DNA of 64,000 nucleotides from MVYY01 sp012517575. GTDB lineage: Bacteria; Bacteroidota; Bacteroidia; Bacteroidales; Paludibacteraceae. The notes under the pieces were generated by a model. The model saw only the letters and a program-made list of their open reading frames with translations, ran no database searches and was not told the DNA's origin. Positions 17,363 through 25,538 of the stretch are shown in pieces (positions within the stretch are counted from its first letter, which is position 1; each line of letters starts with the position of its first letter). The translations under genes were made by a program, and so were the position numbers. The stretch spans positions 124,001 to 188,000 of the forward strand of contig JAVLUG010000016.1 in NCBI GenBank assembly GCA_031629035.1, read 5' to 3'.

Positions 17363-18749
17363 CCTTGAAAAATCTGTTCCACCTGATTTTCCCGTTAAAC
17401 AACGATTTATCCTTATCCAATGACAACCAAACCACTACCGGCCGTCCGACAATATGATCTTCAGGAACAAATCCCCAATAACGTGAATCTGCCGAATTGT
17501 GTCGGTTGTCGCCCATCATCCAGTAATAATCCATTTTGAAACGATAGGTTTTTGTTGGTTGATTGTTGATATAAAAGATTCCGTTTTTATACTCCAACTT
17601 ATTGTTTTCATAAGTACGAATCACCCGTTCGTAAATAGGATAATTGTAAGCGTTTAATTCCAATTTAGCTCCTTTTTTGGGGATGTAAATGGGTCCGTAA
17701 TTGTCGCGGGTCCATTTTTTACCGCCGCCCAATGGATAAACATCGCCTCCATACATTTCCGGTTCAATCACGATTTTCACAACACCTGTAACATGTTGCA
17801 GTTTTTGCATCATTTCTACGGTCAGCGGAAAATGATAAATGGGGAAACTCGGATCCAAGCCCAATGTTGTTATTTCTTGCGGATTTTGAGATGTATTTAA
17901 AATCAACCGGTCGTCCTTACTTATACCTAATTTGGTGAGTAATTCATCACTCAAACGCGTTCCGTCAGTTTGTACGAGATAATTAAACTGTACTCCCGGA
18001 AAAGCCTCTTGCTTTTTCCCGTTGATAAAAACCTGATTGTTTTTTATTTGCAGCCAGTCACCCGGCAAGCCGATGCAACGTTTCACGTAATTTTCTCTGC
18101 GATCGACAGGCCGATACACGATTTCTCCAAAAATGTCTTTTCTGCTGCGAACCACATCGCGTCCGTAGTAATAACAGAGTTGATAATAATCTGGGTTCTG
18201 CTGTTTCAGGCAAACCGTGTCGCCGGTTGGGAAATTGAAAACTACAATATCGTTGTGTGCGATGGTATCGAACCCTTTCAAGCGTTTATATTCCCATTGA
18301 GGTTTTTCCAGATAGGATTTTGTGTTGATAATCGGAAAAGTATTCTGCACCAATGGAAAAGAAAGTGGTGTGTTCGGAATTCGCGGCCCGTAGCTGGCTT
18401 TGCTCACAAACAGAAAATCGCCAACCAGCAAGGTTTTTTCCAGCGAAGAAGTGGGAATTTGATAATTCTGAAACAGGTAAATATTAATGAAATATACAGC
18501 TACCAAAGCAAATACAATGGCATCAATCCAACTGTAAATGGAACGAAGTGTTTTGTTTTTAGTCTTTTTCCACCATGTCCAGGGAATAAATTTGGTGATA
18601 AATGCGTCGAAAATAATTGGAAGTAACAGCAACCACCAAAAATTTCCTACCCATGCAATAAATAAAATATAGATAAGACTCCAAATGGCAGCTTTTATCC
18701 ATTGTCGACGAGGTTGATGGAAACGGGATGTGTGAGGTTCGGAAGTCAT
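17349..18749 (-). CDS. lepB: Signal peptidase I
   Basis: A 466-residue membrane serine protease that removes signal peptides at the outer face of the inner membrane. Hydrophobic segments occupy about 21-50 and 73-92. The catalytic Ser is S102 in PTSSLEKTLLVGDF and the general-base Lys is K223 in YVKRCIGLPGDWL. GDNRHNSADSRYWG (about 426-439) is box E. The long insertion between boxes D and E (about 235-420) makes it larger than E. coli LepB (324) and is common in Bacteroidota. It lies between dapB (95 bases) and the WbqC-like gene (14-base overlap). Confidence 0.94.
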   Translation of the reverse strand: MTSEPHTSRFHQPRRQWIKAAIWSLIYILFIAWVGNFWWLLLLPIIFDAFITKFIPWTWWKKTKNKTLRSIYSWIDAIVFALVAVYFINIYLFQNYQIPTSSLEKTLLVGDFLFVSKASYGPRIPNTPLSFPLVQNTFPIINTKSYLEKPQWEYKRLKGFDTIAHNDIVVFNFPTGDTVCLKQQNPDYYQLCYYYGRDVVRSRKDIFGEIVYRPVDRRENYVKRCIGLPGDWLQIKNNQVFINGKKQEAFPGVQFNYLVQTDGTRLSDELLTKLGISKDDRLILNTSQNPQEITTLGLDPSFPIYHFPLTVEMMQKLQHVTGVVKIVIEPEMYGGDVYPLGGGKKWTRDNYGPIYIPKKGAKLELNAYNYPIYERVIRTYENNKLEYKNGIFYINNQPTKTYRFKMDYYWMMGDNRHNSADSRYWGFVPEDHIVGRPVVVWLSLDKDKSLFNGKIRWNRFFKDARR

Positions 18750-18844
18750 AATTTAATTCGTTAATTTTTTGAATTTTTTTTTGTTCAGTTCTATGAGAAA
18801 TTATTGAACTTTTTAGCATTCGATTTTCCTAAATGGAGAAAATA

Positions 18845-19561
18845 TCAGAATTTTAGCATGTCCTGCATGGTTAACCATCCTTTTTTTCCGATGGCAAACT
18901 CGGCAGCCATTACTGCTCCCAATGCAAAACCATCTCGGGTTTTAGCTTCATGTTTAAACTCAATGGCATCGAATGAAGAATCGTAGCGAATAATATGAAT
19001 ACCCGGAACTTCATCTTCCCGAATTGATTTTATTGCCAGTTCATTAGGTTGCTTTGCTTCTTCTTTCACCCATGAGTTTTTTCTGTCTATGTTTTTCAGT
19101 ATATCTTCAGCCAGCGTGATGGCTGTCCCACTTGGAGCATCCAGCTTATGAATGTGATGAACTTCTGTCATTTCCACGTCATAATCCGAAAAACGGTTCA
19201 TGATGGAAGCCAGATAATTGTTTGCGGCCATAAAAATATTGACGCCCAAACTAAAATTTGATGACCAAAAGAATGTGTAGCCTTTTTCTTCCACTTCTCT
19301 TTTCAGGGAGGGCAGTTCATTTATCCAGCCTGTAGTCCCTGATACCAAAGGAATGCCGGCAGCAAAGGTTTTTCTGTAGTTGTTTAGCGCAACACCGGGA
19401 TGAGTGAATTCTATAGCTACGTCGGCATTTTTAAACTGGTCGGATTCAAAATCATCTAAATTGTCGATATCGATGATACAAACAATTTCATGTCCACGTT
19501 CTTTTGCTATTCTTTCAATGGCTTTACCCATTTTCCCGTAACCAATCAATGCAATTTTCAT
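18845..19561 (-). CDS. dapB: 4-hydroxy-tetrahydrodipicolinate reductase
   Basis: A 238-residue NAD(P)H-dependent reductase of the lysine/diaminopimelate pathway, needed for peptidoglycan. The nucleotide-binding start ALIGYGKMGKAIERIA and the catalytic motif HHIHKLDAPSGTA, with its histidines and lysine, are intact. The short length is normal for Bacteroidota DapB. It follows the CoA-binding protein gene after 30 bases and precedes lepB, a conserved order in this phylum. Confidence 0.94.
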   Translation of the reverse strand: MKIALIGYGKMGKAIERIAKERGHEIVCIIDIDNLDDFESDQFKNADVAIEFTHPGVALNNYRKTFAAGIPLVSGTTGWINELPSLKREVEEKGYTFFWSSNFSLGVNIFMAANNYLASIMNRFSDYDVEMTEVHHIHKLDAPSGTAITLAEDILKNIDRKNSWVKEEAKQPNELAIKSIREDEVPGIHIIRYDSSFDAIEFKHEAKTRDGFALGAVMAAEFAIGKKGWLTMQDMLKF

Positions 19562-19591
19562 AAGAAGATAAAATATAAAATCAGAATTATT

Positions 19592-19951
19592 TTAATATTG
19601 GTTTGTTCCCAACAATACAAGTGTACAGGCTTCTTGAGCTTGAATGCCGTTTGATTCAAGCATGGCTTCAAATTCCGGATTTTCGGTTCCCGGATTAAAA
19701 ACTACTCTTTTGGGATGCAACGAGATAATATAATCGTAATATTCCGGCTGATTTTTTGGGCCAACATAAAGTGTTACCGTATCAATGTCGGTATATTGTT
19801 TCCTTTCAGTGTCAATGGCTTTGCCAAAAATTTCTCCGGGCCGAAGTCCAAGCAATTCGATTTCATGTCCGTTCTCCAGCAAGCGCTGCGCTGCTTTGTA
19901 GGCATAACGTTCAGGATTGGTGCTGGCGCCTATTACTAAAGTTTTTTTCAT
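19592..19951 (-). CDS. CoA-binding domain protein
   Basis: A 119-residue single-domain Rossmann protein of the CoA_binding_2 family (YccU-like). It opens with TLVIGASTNPERYAYKAAQRLLENGHE, the nucleotide-loop signature, and carries FNPGTENPEF and QEACTLVLL near the end. The family binds CoA or a related nucleotide, but no reaction is established. Length is typical. It is embedded between aroB (62 bases) and dapB (30 bases), so probably cotranscribed. Confidence 0.85.
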   Translation of the reverse strand: MKKTLVIGASTNPERYAYKAAQRLLENGHEIELLGLRPGEIFGKAIDTERKQYTDIDTVTLYVGPKNQPEYYDYIISLHPKRVVFNPGTENPEFEAMLESNGIQAQEACTLVLLGTNQY

Positions 19952-20013
19952 TGGTTTTTCATTTTGTTTTGTTATACATGCTTAGATTTTTCGTAATGCT
20001 GATAAAGATTACT

Positions 20014-21066
20014 CTACATCTCCCGATAAAAATCCAAACATTCATAAATTTCTTTTTTTGTGGCTGTTTGATTTAACTCAATTTTTCCTACATCCGACAA
20101 TAAAGTGAAATTGATGGCATCCGAAACATTTTTTTTGTCATGCGTCATTAATTCATAAAATTGTTCGTAATCCTCACAGCAGAAAGAGAATTTTCCATAA
20201 TTTTCTTTTGAAAGTGTGATGAGTTTTAACAAATCTTCTTTAGGAAAGTTCAGTTTCACGTGTGAAAGATACAATTCGCACACAAGTCCGTACAAAACGG
20301 CATATCCATGCAAAATTGGCTGATGCTGCCTGTACGAAAAACTTTCGAAAGCATGACCAAAAGTGTGTCCCAGATTCAATGCCTTTCGCAAGTTTTGTTC
20401 TTTTGGATCCTTCTCAACTATTTGTTCTTTAATTTTTACGCTTTCAACCACTCTGCATTTTAAAAGATCGAAATCTATCTTATTGAAATCAAATTTCAGA
20501 ATATTGTTCCAATGTTCGCGCGAATCGAGCAACGAATGTTTTATCATTTCGGCAAAACCCGAACGCAAATTCTTGTCGTCCAGTGTTCTGAAAAAATCTA
20601 CATTTATCAATACCTTGTCTGCCGGAGCAAAAACGCCAATTTCGTTTTTCAGCCCCAAAAAATTGATGCCTGTTTTTCCTCCGGTGGCAGCGTCCACAGC
20701 TCCAAGCAAAGTTGTAGAAACATTGATGTATCGAATTCCGCGTTTGAAAGTGGCTGCTGCAAAACCGCCCAAATCGGTAACCATTCCGCCACCTGCATTA
20801 ATCATCAATGAGTGTCGTGTAGCACCGTGCGACGATAAAAAATTCCACACTTGAATGGTGGTGTCGATATTTTTGTTCTCGTCACCACTGGGAATGGTTA
20901 TTATTTGGCAACTTTTCAATTTTTCCGACTGAAGCAGGAGCGGAAGACAGAACTTTTTTGTATTTTCGTCCACTAATACAAAAATGTCAGCCGGATTCTG
21001 ATTTTCAATGGATTCATTCAGTTCGGCAATAAAATTTTCGCAAATTATGGTTGAAGAAGAAGCCAT
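20014..21066 (-). CDS. aroB: 3-dehydroquinate synthase
   Basis: A 350-residue NAD+ and metal-dependent enzyme converting DAHP to 3-dehydroquinate, step two of the shikimate pathway. The NAD region GGGMVTDLGGFAAATFKRG and the following STTLLGAVDAATGGKTGIN are textbook AroB, and the metal-ligand helix includes the LNLGHTFGHAFE motif. Length is normal. It is the first gene of the minus-strand run to ilvE and is divergent from the ArsR-headed operon across 180 bases. Confidence 0.95.
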   Translation of the reverse strand: MASSSTIICENFIAELNESIENQNPADIFVLVDENTKKFCLPLLLQSEKLKSCQIITIPSGDENKNIDTTIQVWNFLSSHGATRHSLMINAGGGMVTDLGGFAAATFKRGIRYINVSTTLLGAVDAATGGKTGINFLGLKNEIGVFAPADKVLINVDFFRTLDDKNLRSGFAEMIKHSLLDSREHWNNILKFDFNKIDFDLLKCRVVESVKIKEQIVEKDPKEQNLRKALNLGHTFGHAFESFSYRQHQPILHGYAVLYGLVCELYLSHVKLNFPKEDLLKLITLSKENYGKFSFCCEDYEQFYELMTHDKKNVSDAINFTLLSDVGKIELNQTATKKEIYECLDFYREM

Positions 21067-21208
21067 CTGTATGAATTTCTGATTTAAAACACAAAGATAC
21101 TTTTTTCTTTAAAAACAAAAGATATAAATAGCGGACAAAGTATTTGTTTTAATAACATTATGGAAATGAATGTCCAAATGTTAAAAATTCTAAATAACGC
21201 ATGTATAA

Positions 21209-21231
21209 ATGAATAAATGTTCATATATTTG
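21209..21231 (+). promoter_or_regulatory. Promoter and inverted-repeat operator candidate of the ArsR operon
   Basis: TATATTTG (21224-21231) fits the TAnnTTTG -7 box, 15 bases before the arsR-like start. ATGAA (21209-21213) and TTCAT (21220-21224) form an inverted repeat with a 6-base spacer that touches the -7 box. ArsR/SmtB repressors typically bind such short A/T-rich inverted repeats over their own promoter, so autoregulation is likely. Binding itself is inferred. Confidence 0.55.
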
Positions 21232-21246
21232 CACAATATTTGAATT

Positions 21247-21546
21247 ATGGAACAGATTAACAACATAGACCAAATGGAAGAGGCAGCCTACAAACTAAGA
21301 GCTATTTCTCACTCTACACGTTTGTGTATCATTTCACTGCTTTCGGAAAAAGAGGAATTGAATGTTTCACAAATAAGTGAAGAATTAAACTGTGAACAGT
21401 CGTTGCTTTCTCATCATCTTACCGATATGCGTGCCAAAGGTATTTTGAATTGTCGTAGAGATGGGAAAAACTGTTACTATTCATTGAAAAACAAGGAAAT
21501 AGTTCAGATTTTGGACTGTATTCGTTCATGTCAATGCACAAACTAA
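21247..21546 (+). CDS. ArsR-family transcriptional regulator
   Basis: A 99-residue winged-helix repressor of the ArsR/SmtB family. The HTH covers about 25-75, including LNVSQISEELNCEQSLLSHHLTDMRAKGIL and the wing CRRDGKNCYYSL. The ELNCEQ helix has a single Cys rather than the classical ELCVCDLC arsenic site; two further cysteines close the protein (SCQCTN). C-terminal and wing cysteines could sense metal, sulfide/persulfide or redox state, but this cannot be decided here. It heads a five-gene operon of thiol-redox and small membrane proteins with no arsenite pump, which argues against arsenic resistance. Confidence 0.9.
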   Translation: MEQINNIDQMEEAAYKLRAISHSTRLCIISLLSEKEELNVSQISEELNCEQSLLSHHLTDMRAKGILNCRRDGKNCYYSLKNKEIVQILDCIRSCQCTN

Positions 21547-21559
21547 ATTTCGATTGCTC

Positions 21560-21787
21560 ATGATCAAAAAATTTTTTTCTCGACACTGGCTCAAGGTAGT
21601 TGGCGTATTTTTAGGAAGTATTGGAGGATTTGCATATTTTTATTTTGTTGGTTGTAAATCGGGGACTTGTCCTATCAGTTCCAATCCGTACATTAGTATA
21701 GTATACGGTGCCGTTTTGGGCTACCTGTTTTTTGATATGTTCAAATTGAAAAACAAAAATTCCAATACGAATGAAAGCGAGGAGTAA
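21560..21787 (+). CDS. DUF6132-like small membrane protein
   Basis: A 75-residue membrane protein. I start it at the ATG at 21560; a TTG two codons upstream is in frame but less likely. Two hydrophobic segments (about 10-28 and 43-60) flank the motif VGCKSGTCPISSNPYIS, whose CxxxxC pair may bind metal or form a disulfide. It resembles the small proteins named DUF6132 that recur in Bacteroidota beside ArsR, thioredoxin and rhodanese genes; the family has no known function. Its end overlaps the next gene by 17 bases, implying coupled translation. Confidence 0.7.
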   Translation: MIKKFFSRHWLKVVGVFLGSIGGFAYFYFVGCKSGTCPISSNPYISIVYGAVLGYLFFDMFKLKNKNSNTNESEE

Positions 21788-21983
21788 AAAATCATTGTTT
21801 CGATGGAATCCCGTCAGAACGATTCAACTAATCATGGGAATTGTATTGCTTATCGCTTTTGCATACAGTTTGGAAGTTTTATATTTGATAGTTGGAGGTT
21901 TTTTGCTATTGATGGCGTTGTTGAATTTTAGTCCTTGTGGAAAATCCTGCGAAGTCTCGACAGACAACAATGACAATAAATAG
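21771..21983 (+). CDS. YgaP/DUF2892-like small membrane protein
   Basis: A 70-residue protein with a basic start, two hydrophobic helices (about 15-31 and 33-48) and the conserved end LLNFSPCGKSCEV. It resembles the membrane part of YgaP-type (DUF2892) proteins, which in E. coli is fused to a rhodanese domain that handles sulfane sulfur. Here there is no rhodanese. The two cysteines after the second helix could take part in thiol chemistry. It overlaps the DUF6132-like gene by 17 bases and precedes a thioredoxin lipoprotein gene by 118 bases. Confidence 0.68.
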   Translation: MKARSKKSLFRWNPVRTIQLIMGIVLLIAFAYSLEVLYLIVGGFLLLMALLNFSPCGKSCEVSTDNNDNK

Positions 21984-22101
21984 AAACGAATTATTCGACC
22001 ATAAAGAGCACTTTAACATCAGTGAGAAAGAAAACCTATATTTTGCCGTATAGAAATACAAAAAATTGATATAAACATAAAAACCAAAAAATAAGAAGAA
22101 T

Positions 22102-22596
22102 ATGAAAAAATTGACCGGAATATTTTTAATGATAACTTTTATTGCTTTAAGCGCTTGTGCAGGAAGCAATGGAGAAAATAAACAAGAAAATTCACAAAAC
22201 AAAAACGAAGAAAAACAAATGGGAACAATTCATTTAACCAAAGAAGAATTTTTGAAAAAAGTAGTAAACTACGAAGCCAGCCCGAATGAATGGAAATATC
22301 TGGGTGATAAACCTTGCGTAATAGATTTTTATGCAGACTGGTGTGGTCCTTGCAAGGCAGTTGCTCCAATTTTGGAAGAATTGGCTAAAGAGTATGATGG
22401 GCAGATTTATATTTATAAAATTGATACGGACAAAGAACAGGAGCTGGCTGCAGCATTTGGTATTCGCAGTATTCCTACCATACTTTTTTGTCCGATGAAT
22501 GAGAATCCTCAAATGGCACAGGGCGCTTTGCCAAAAGATGTGCTGAAAAATGCCATTGATGAAGTGCTGCTGAAGAAAGAAAAAGTAAAACAATAA
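22102..22596 (+). CDS. Lipid-anchored thioredoxin
   Basis: A 164-residue thioredoxin with a lipoprotein signal peptide: hydrophobic 5-18, lipobox LSAC with C19, then an asparagine/glutamate-rich linker. The thioredoxin domain (about 43-160) has a classical W-C81-G-P-C84 site in YADWCGPCKAV and cis-Pro in RSIPTIL. It should work as a membrane-tethered periplasmic thiol reductase or disulfide exchange protein. Its extra N-terminal part of the domain (KKVVNYEASPNEWKYLGDKP) is typical of Bacteroidota extracytoplasmic thioredoxins. It ends 15 bases before the DUF302 gene. Confidence 0.9.
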   Translation: MKKLTGIFLMITFIALSACAGSNGENKQENSQNKNEEKQMGTIHLTKEEFLKKVVNYEASPNEWKYLGDKPCVIDFYADWCGPCKAVAPILEELAKEYDGQIYIYKIDTDKEQELAAAFGIRSIPTILFCPMNENPQMAQGALPKDVLKNAIDEVLLKKEKVKQ

Positions 22597-22611
22597 GTCA
22601 ACCCAAATGAA

Positions 22612-23010
22612 ATGGAACAATTGTTTGTAGAAAATAAAAGTAAATTTGACTTCGGCGAAACCCTGACAGAATTGACAAGAGCTATTCAGGAAGGAGGTTG
22701 GAGACTGGTTTATATGCATGATCTGCAGGAAACTATGGGAAAAAACAACAAAGAAGTTTTACCTGTAAAAGTGTTGGAGCTTTGCTCTCCATCTCATGCT
22801 TATTCCATTTTGGGAAAAGATGAATGGCGCACTTTCTCGAGCATAATGCCCTGCAGGATTTCGATATACAAAAAATCGGATGGGAAAACTTATGTATCTC
22901 AAATGAATATTGAATTGCTTGGATCTGAGATAGAAAACGAAATGCAAGAAATTATGAACCTTTCCTACAGAGAAGTACAAAATTTTGTTTCACAAATACT
23001 TGAAAGTTGA
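22612..23010 (+). CDS. DUF302 family protein
   Basis: A 132-residue soluble protein with the DUF302 fold features: an N-terminal strand-helix with DFGETLTELTRAIQEGGWRLVYMHDL, a middle ELCSPSHAYSILGKDEW segment, and a strand MPCRISIYKKSDGKTYVSQMN. It has no signal peptide. DUF302 proteins occur beside heavy-metal, redox and sulfur genes, but no activity is known. Cysteines in LELCSP and IMPCRIS are conserved-looking positions. It is the last gene of the ArsR operon and is followed by a strong terminator. Confidence 0.78.
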   Translation: MEQLFVENKSKFDFGETLTELTRAIQEGGWRLVYMHDLQETMGKNNKEVLPVKVLELCSPSHAYSILGKDEWRTFSSIMPCRISIYKKSDGKTYVSQMNIELLGSEIENEMQEIMNLSYREVQNFVSQILES

Positions 23011-23043
23011 TTTAACAGAGAACAATTTTTTAATTCACAGATT

Positions 23044-23090
23044 AAACGGAGGTAAAAAAATATTTTTTTGTCTCCGTTTTTTCTTTTTAA
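23044..23090 (+). terminator. Strong intrinsic terminator of the ArsR operon
   Basis: AAACGGAG (23044-23051) pairs with CTCCGTTT (23072-23079); the loop is itself self-complementary (seven As, then seven Ts), extending the stem. A T-rich run follows (TTTTTTCTTTTT). It is 33 bases after the DUF302 stop. Beyond it, 23091-23438 holds only AT-rich sequence and a minor 6-bp hairpin at 23116-23134. Confidence 0.88.
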
Positions 23091-23438
23091 GCAGAAATTT
23101 TTTGGCTTGATTTTTGCTGAAAACCTTGTTCAGCACTTCAGTCAGCGTCTTTGCCGATTTTTTTTAGTTTTTTGGCTAAGAAGTTACAACCTTAAATTTC
23201 CATGAATTTTTTTGAAACTCTAATTTTTCTTTAGGGAAAAATTTTGGTTTTAAAACCATCATATTTATCTCCAATGATTTATTGATTTTTTGAGTCAAAT
23301 GTTTATTAGAAAACTTTTAGATTCTAATAGTTTCCAAATATCTATTTTAAATATCAGATATACAGCAACTTATTTATTTATAAACAAAATTTAACTCATT
23401 ATTTATATTTTTACTACAAAATAAAAATACATTTTATG

Positions 23439-23464
23439 TAATTTTGCAGCAAATTTTGTTGCTG
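23439..23464 (+). promoter_or_regulatory. TetR promoter and overlapping inverted-repeat operator candidate
   Basis: TAATTTTG (23439-23446) fits the -7 box. Directly after it, CAGCAA (23447-23452) and TTGCTG (23459-23464) form a perfect inverted repeat with a 6-base spacer, 3 bases before the ATG chosen for the TetR gene. TetR proteins usually bind such repeats in their own promoters, so autoregulation of the efflux operon is likely. The repeat also argues that the TTG at 23444 is not the start codon. Confidence 0.55.
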
Positions 23465-23467
23465 GAT

Positions 23468-24079
23468 ATGAAGAATCTTGAAGAAGCAATACTTCAAAAA
23501 TCATTGGAATTGTTTATGGAATATGGTATCAGAAATGTTTCCATTGATACCATTTGCAATGAATTAAGAATTTCCAAAAAGACCTTTTACAGTTATTTCA
23601 AACAAAAGGAAGAATTGGTGGACGCAATATTGACTTATGATGAAAAAATCAATGTTGAAGAAATGAGAAAAATATTCGACAATAAAAATGCCATTGAATC
23701 ACTAATTTCCGTCTTGAAAGAAATAAAGAAAAATATTGATTGTCAGCCTAAACTGATGTGGCTTGACATTAAGAAATACTACCCTAAAGTTTATCAAAAA
23801 CACGAAACACGCAGACGTTCCATTATCAGAAAAGATTTTGAAATGAATCTTCAACAAGGAGTGAAGGAAGGATTTTATCGTGAGGATTTGGATATTGAAT
23901 TGCTTTCAGTGCTTCCCTCTTACCAGCTGAAAAACATTATGACTTCTATGAGCCAGTATCCTAAAAAATATTCAAAAAAGCGGATCGTTGACTTTTTTAT
24001 CGACATTATTATCCACATTATAGCTAACGAAAAAGGACTTGAGTACGTAAGAAAAAATTACTATGAAAGTGAATCGTAA
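23468..24079 (+). CDS. TetR-family transcriptional regulator
   Basis: A 203-residue TetR protein starting at ATG 23468; an upstream in-frame TTG at 23444 would run through the promoter and operator. The HTH (about 5-50) has ILQKSLELFMEYGIRN, the turn SIDTICNELRISKKTFYSYF and KQKEELVDAIL. The helical ligand-binding part shows no recognisable sensor motif. It precedes tolC, MFP, RND and a PII-like gene in the same direction, a standard layout for a locally regulated efflux pump. Inducers are probably pump substrates, by analogy with AcrR and relatives. Confidence 0.9.
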   Translation: MKNLEEAILQKSLELFMEYGIRNVSIDTICNELRISKKTFYSYFKQKEELVDAILTYDEKINVEEMRKIFDNKNAIESLISVLKEIKKNIDCQPKLMWLDIKKYYPKVYQKHETRRRSIIRKDFEMNLQQGVKEGFYREDLDIELLSVLPSYQLKNIMTSMSQYPKKYSKKRIVDFFIDIIIHIIANEKGLEYVRKNYYESES

Positions 24080-24126
24080 TATTTTATTTTAAAATCGGTA
24101 TAATCAAAAAAATAAATGAAAAAAAT

Positions 24127-25467
24127 ATGACAGCAAATTCTCTAAAAAAATCAATCATTATTGTTCTTTTTGGAATAGCGCTTTTACCATTTTCTCTCAG
24201 AGCGCAGGATACATTGACGGTTTCGCTCAACAAAGCTATAGAAATAGCATTGAGTGAAAGTCCGACCATCAAGGTTGCCAACAAGGAAATCAAAAGAGTA
24301 GATTATTCGAGTAAGGAAAAAATTTCCGCCTTGTTTCCCACTATTTCAGGTGTAGGACAGTATTCCAGAGCTGTAAAAAAACAAAAAATGTTTTTCAGTA
24401 TTCCCGGAATGCCATCTAATCCTGACGGAATCGAAGTAGGACAGGACAATACTTTCAGTGGTGGAATTTCGGCTGCCATGCCGTTGATAGCGCCAACACT
24501 TTGGGCAACCATAAAAATGTCGGAGTTGGATGCCGAATTGGTGATGGAGTCGGCACGATCTTCTAAACTTTCGCTTATCAACGAAGTTTCTAAAGCTTAT
24601 TATGCTATTTTGCTGGCGCAGGATTCGTATGATGTGTTCAAAAAGAGTTACGATATTTCCGTAGAAAATGCCCGTATCATTCAAAACAAGTATAAACAGG
24701 GAACAGTTTCCGAGTTTGAATGGATTCGCGCTGATGTGCAGGTAAAAAATGCCAGCGCTAATTTGGCTTCAGCTGAAAATGCAGTGAATTTGAGCATTTT
24801 AAGGTTAAAAATGTTGATGGGAATTGATATGTTTACAGCACTGAAAATAGAAGGGAATTTGGCAAACTTTGAAGCCAACAAATATGCAGACGTTTTGGCA
24901 ATAGACACAACAACGCTGCAAGCCAACAGCGATTTGAAACAATTTGATATAAAAGCAAAGCAATTGCAACAAAGTCTGAAGATTCAGAAATCCACTTATT
25001 TGCCAACCCTTTCGGCTTCTTTCAGTTATCAATATATGAGTATGGCCAATGATTCGGTTGCATTTTCAAATTATCGTTGGTTCCCTACATCAACAGCAGG
25101 GCTTTCACTTTCAATCCCATTGTTTCAGGGTGGGAGCAAGCTTTTTAAGCAAAAACAAATAGAAACACAAGTGGAAGAAATGCAATATCAGCGCGACAAT
25201 CTTCGTAGAAGTTTGGAATTACAAGCCATGTCGTATCTGGATAATATCAATCAAGCTTTGAAAGTAATAGAATCGAACAAAGAAGGATTGAGACAGGCAG
25301 AAAAAGCGTTGAGCATTTCACAAAAACGATATGATGTGGGAGCTGCAACTTACCTCGATTTGTCTAATGCCGAATTGGCTTATACTCAGGCAGGTTTGGC
25401 CTACAATCAGTCTATTTACAATTACTTGTCTGCAAAGGCAGATTTGGAAAAATTACTGGGGAAATAA
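24127..25467 (+). CDS. TolC-family outer membrane efflux protein
   Basis: A 446-residue outer-membrane channel with signal peptide (about 1-26, ending LRAQ). Two OEP repeats are visible: the first from about 31 (TVSLNKAIEIALSESPTIKVANKEI), the second from about 255 (ALQANSDLKQFDIKAKQLQQSLKIQKSTYLP in part), each with long alpha-barrel helices rich in A, Q and N. The end, GAATYLDLSNAELAYTQAGLAYNQSIYNYLSAKADLEKLLG, is typical. It forms the exit duct for the RND pump encoded downstream. It starts 47 bases after the TetR gene and ends 71 bases before the MFP gene. Confidence 0.92.
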   Translation: MTANSLKKSIIIVLFGIALLPFSLRAQDTLTVSLNKAIEIALSESPTIKVANKEIKRVDYSSKEKISALFPTISGVGQYSRAVKKQKMFFSIPGMPSNPDGIEVGQDNTFSGGISAAMPLIAPTLWATIKMSELDAELVMESARSSKLSLINEVSKAYYAILLAQDSYDVFKKSYDISVENARIIQNKYKQGTVSEFEWIRADVQVKNASANLASAENAVNLSILRLKMLMGIDMFTALKIEGNLANFEANKYADVLAIDTTTLQANSDLKQFDIKAKQLQQSLKIQKSTYLPTLSASFSYQYMSMANDSVAFSNYRWFPTSTAGLSLSIPLFQGGSKLFKQKQIETQVEEMQYQRDNLRRSLELQAMSYLDNINQALKVIESNKEGLRQAEKALSISQKRYDVGAATYLDLSNAELAYTQAGLAYNQSIYNYLSAKADLEKLLGK

Positions 25468-25538
25468 TTTCTTTTAAAACTCTGACATAAACTTAAAAAC
25501 AGGAATTAATTTATTAATAATCAATTACAGACATTCAA

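Noticed and set aside
17970..18626. 218-codon open frame on the plus strand
   Set aside because: It is antisense to lepB, whose catalytic residues lie in the other strand; the product looks like reversed-frame translation.
20363..20854. 163-codon open frame on the plus strand
   Set aside because: It is antisense to aroB, with no domain or start signal.
21554..21559. TTG start for the DUF6132-like gene
   Set aside because: The ATG two codons later is a better start and leaves a normal N-terminus.
22234..22719. 161-codon open frame on the minus strand
   Set aside because: It is antisense to the thioredoxin lipoprotein and DUF302 genes; composition is F- and Q-rich as expected of a shadow frame.
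21247..23010. Arsenic resistance operon
   Set aside because: No arsenite pump, arsenate reductase or ArsD is present, and the regulator lacks the usual paired cysteines in the recognition helix region.
23091..23438. Possible small RNA or gene in the gap before the TetR gene
   Set aside because: Only AT-rich sequence and a weak 6-bp hairpin without a terminator tail; no supportable promoter-terminator pair.
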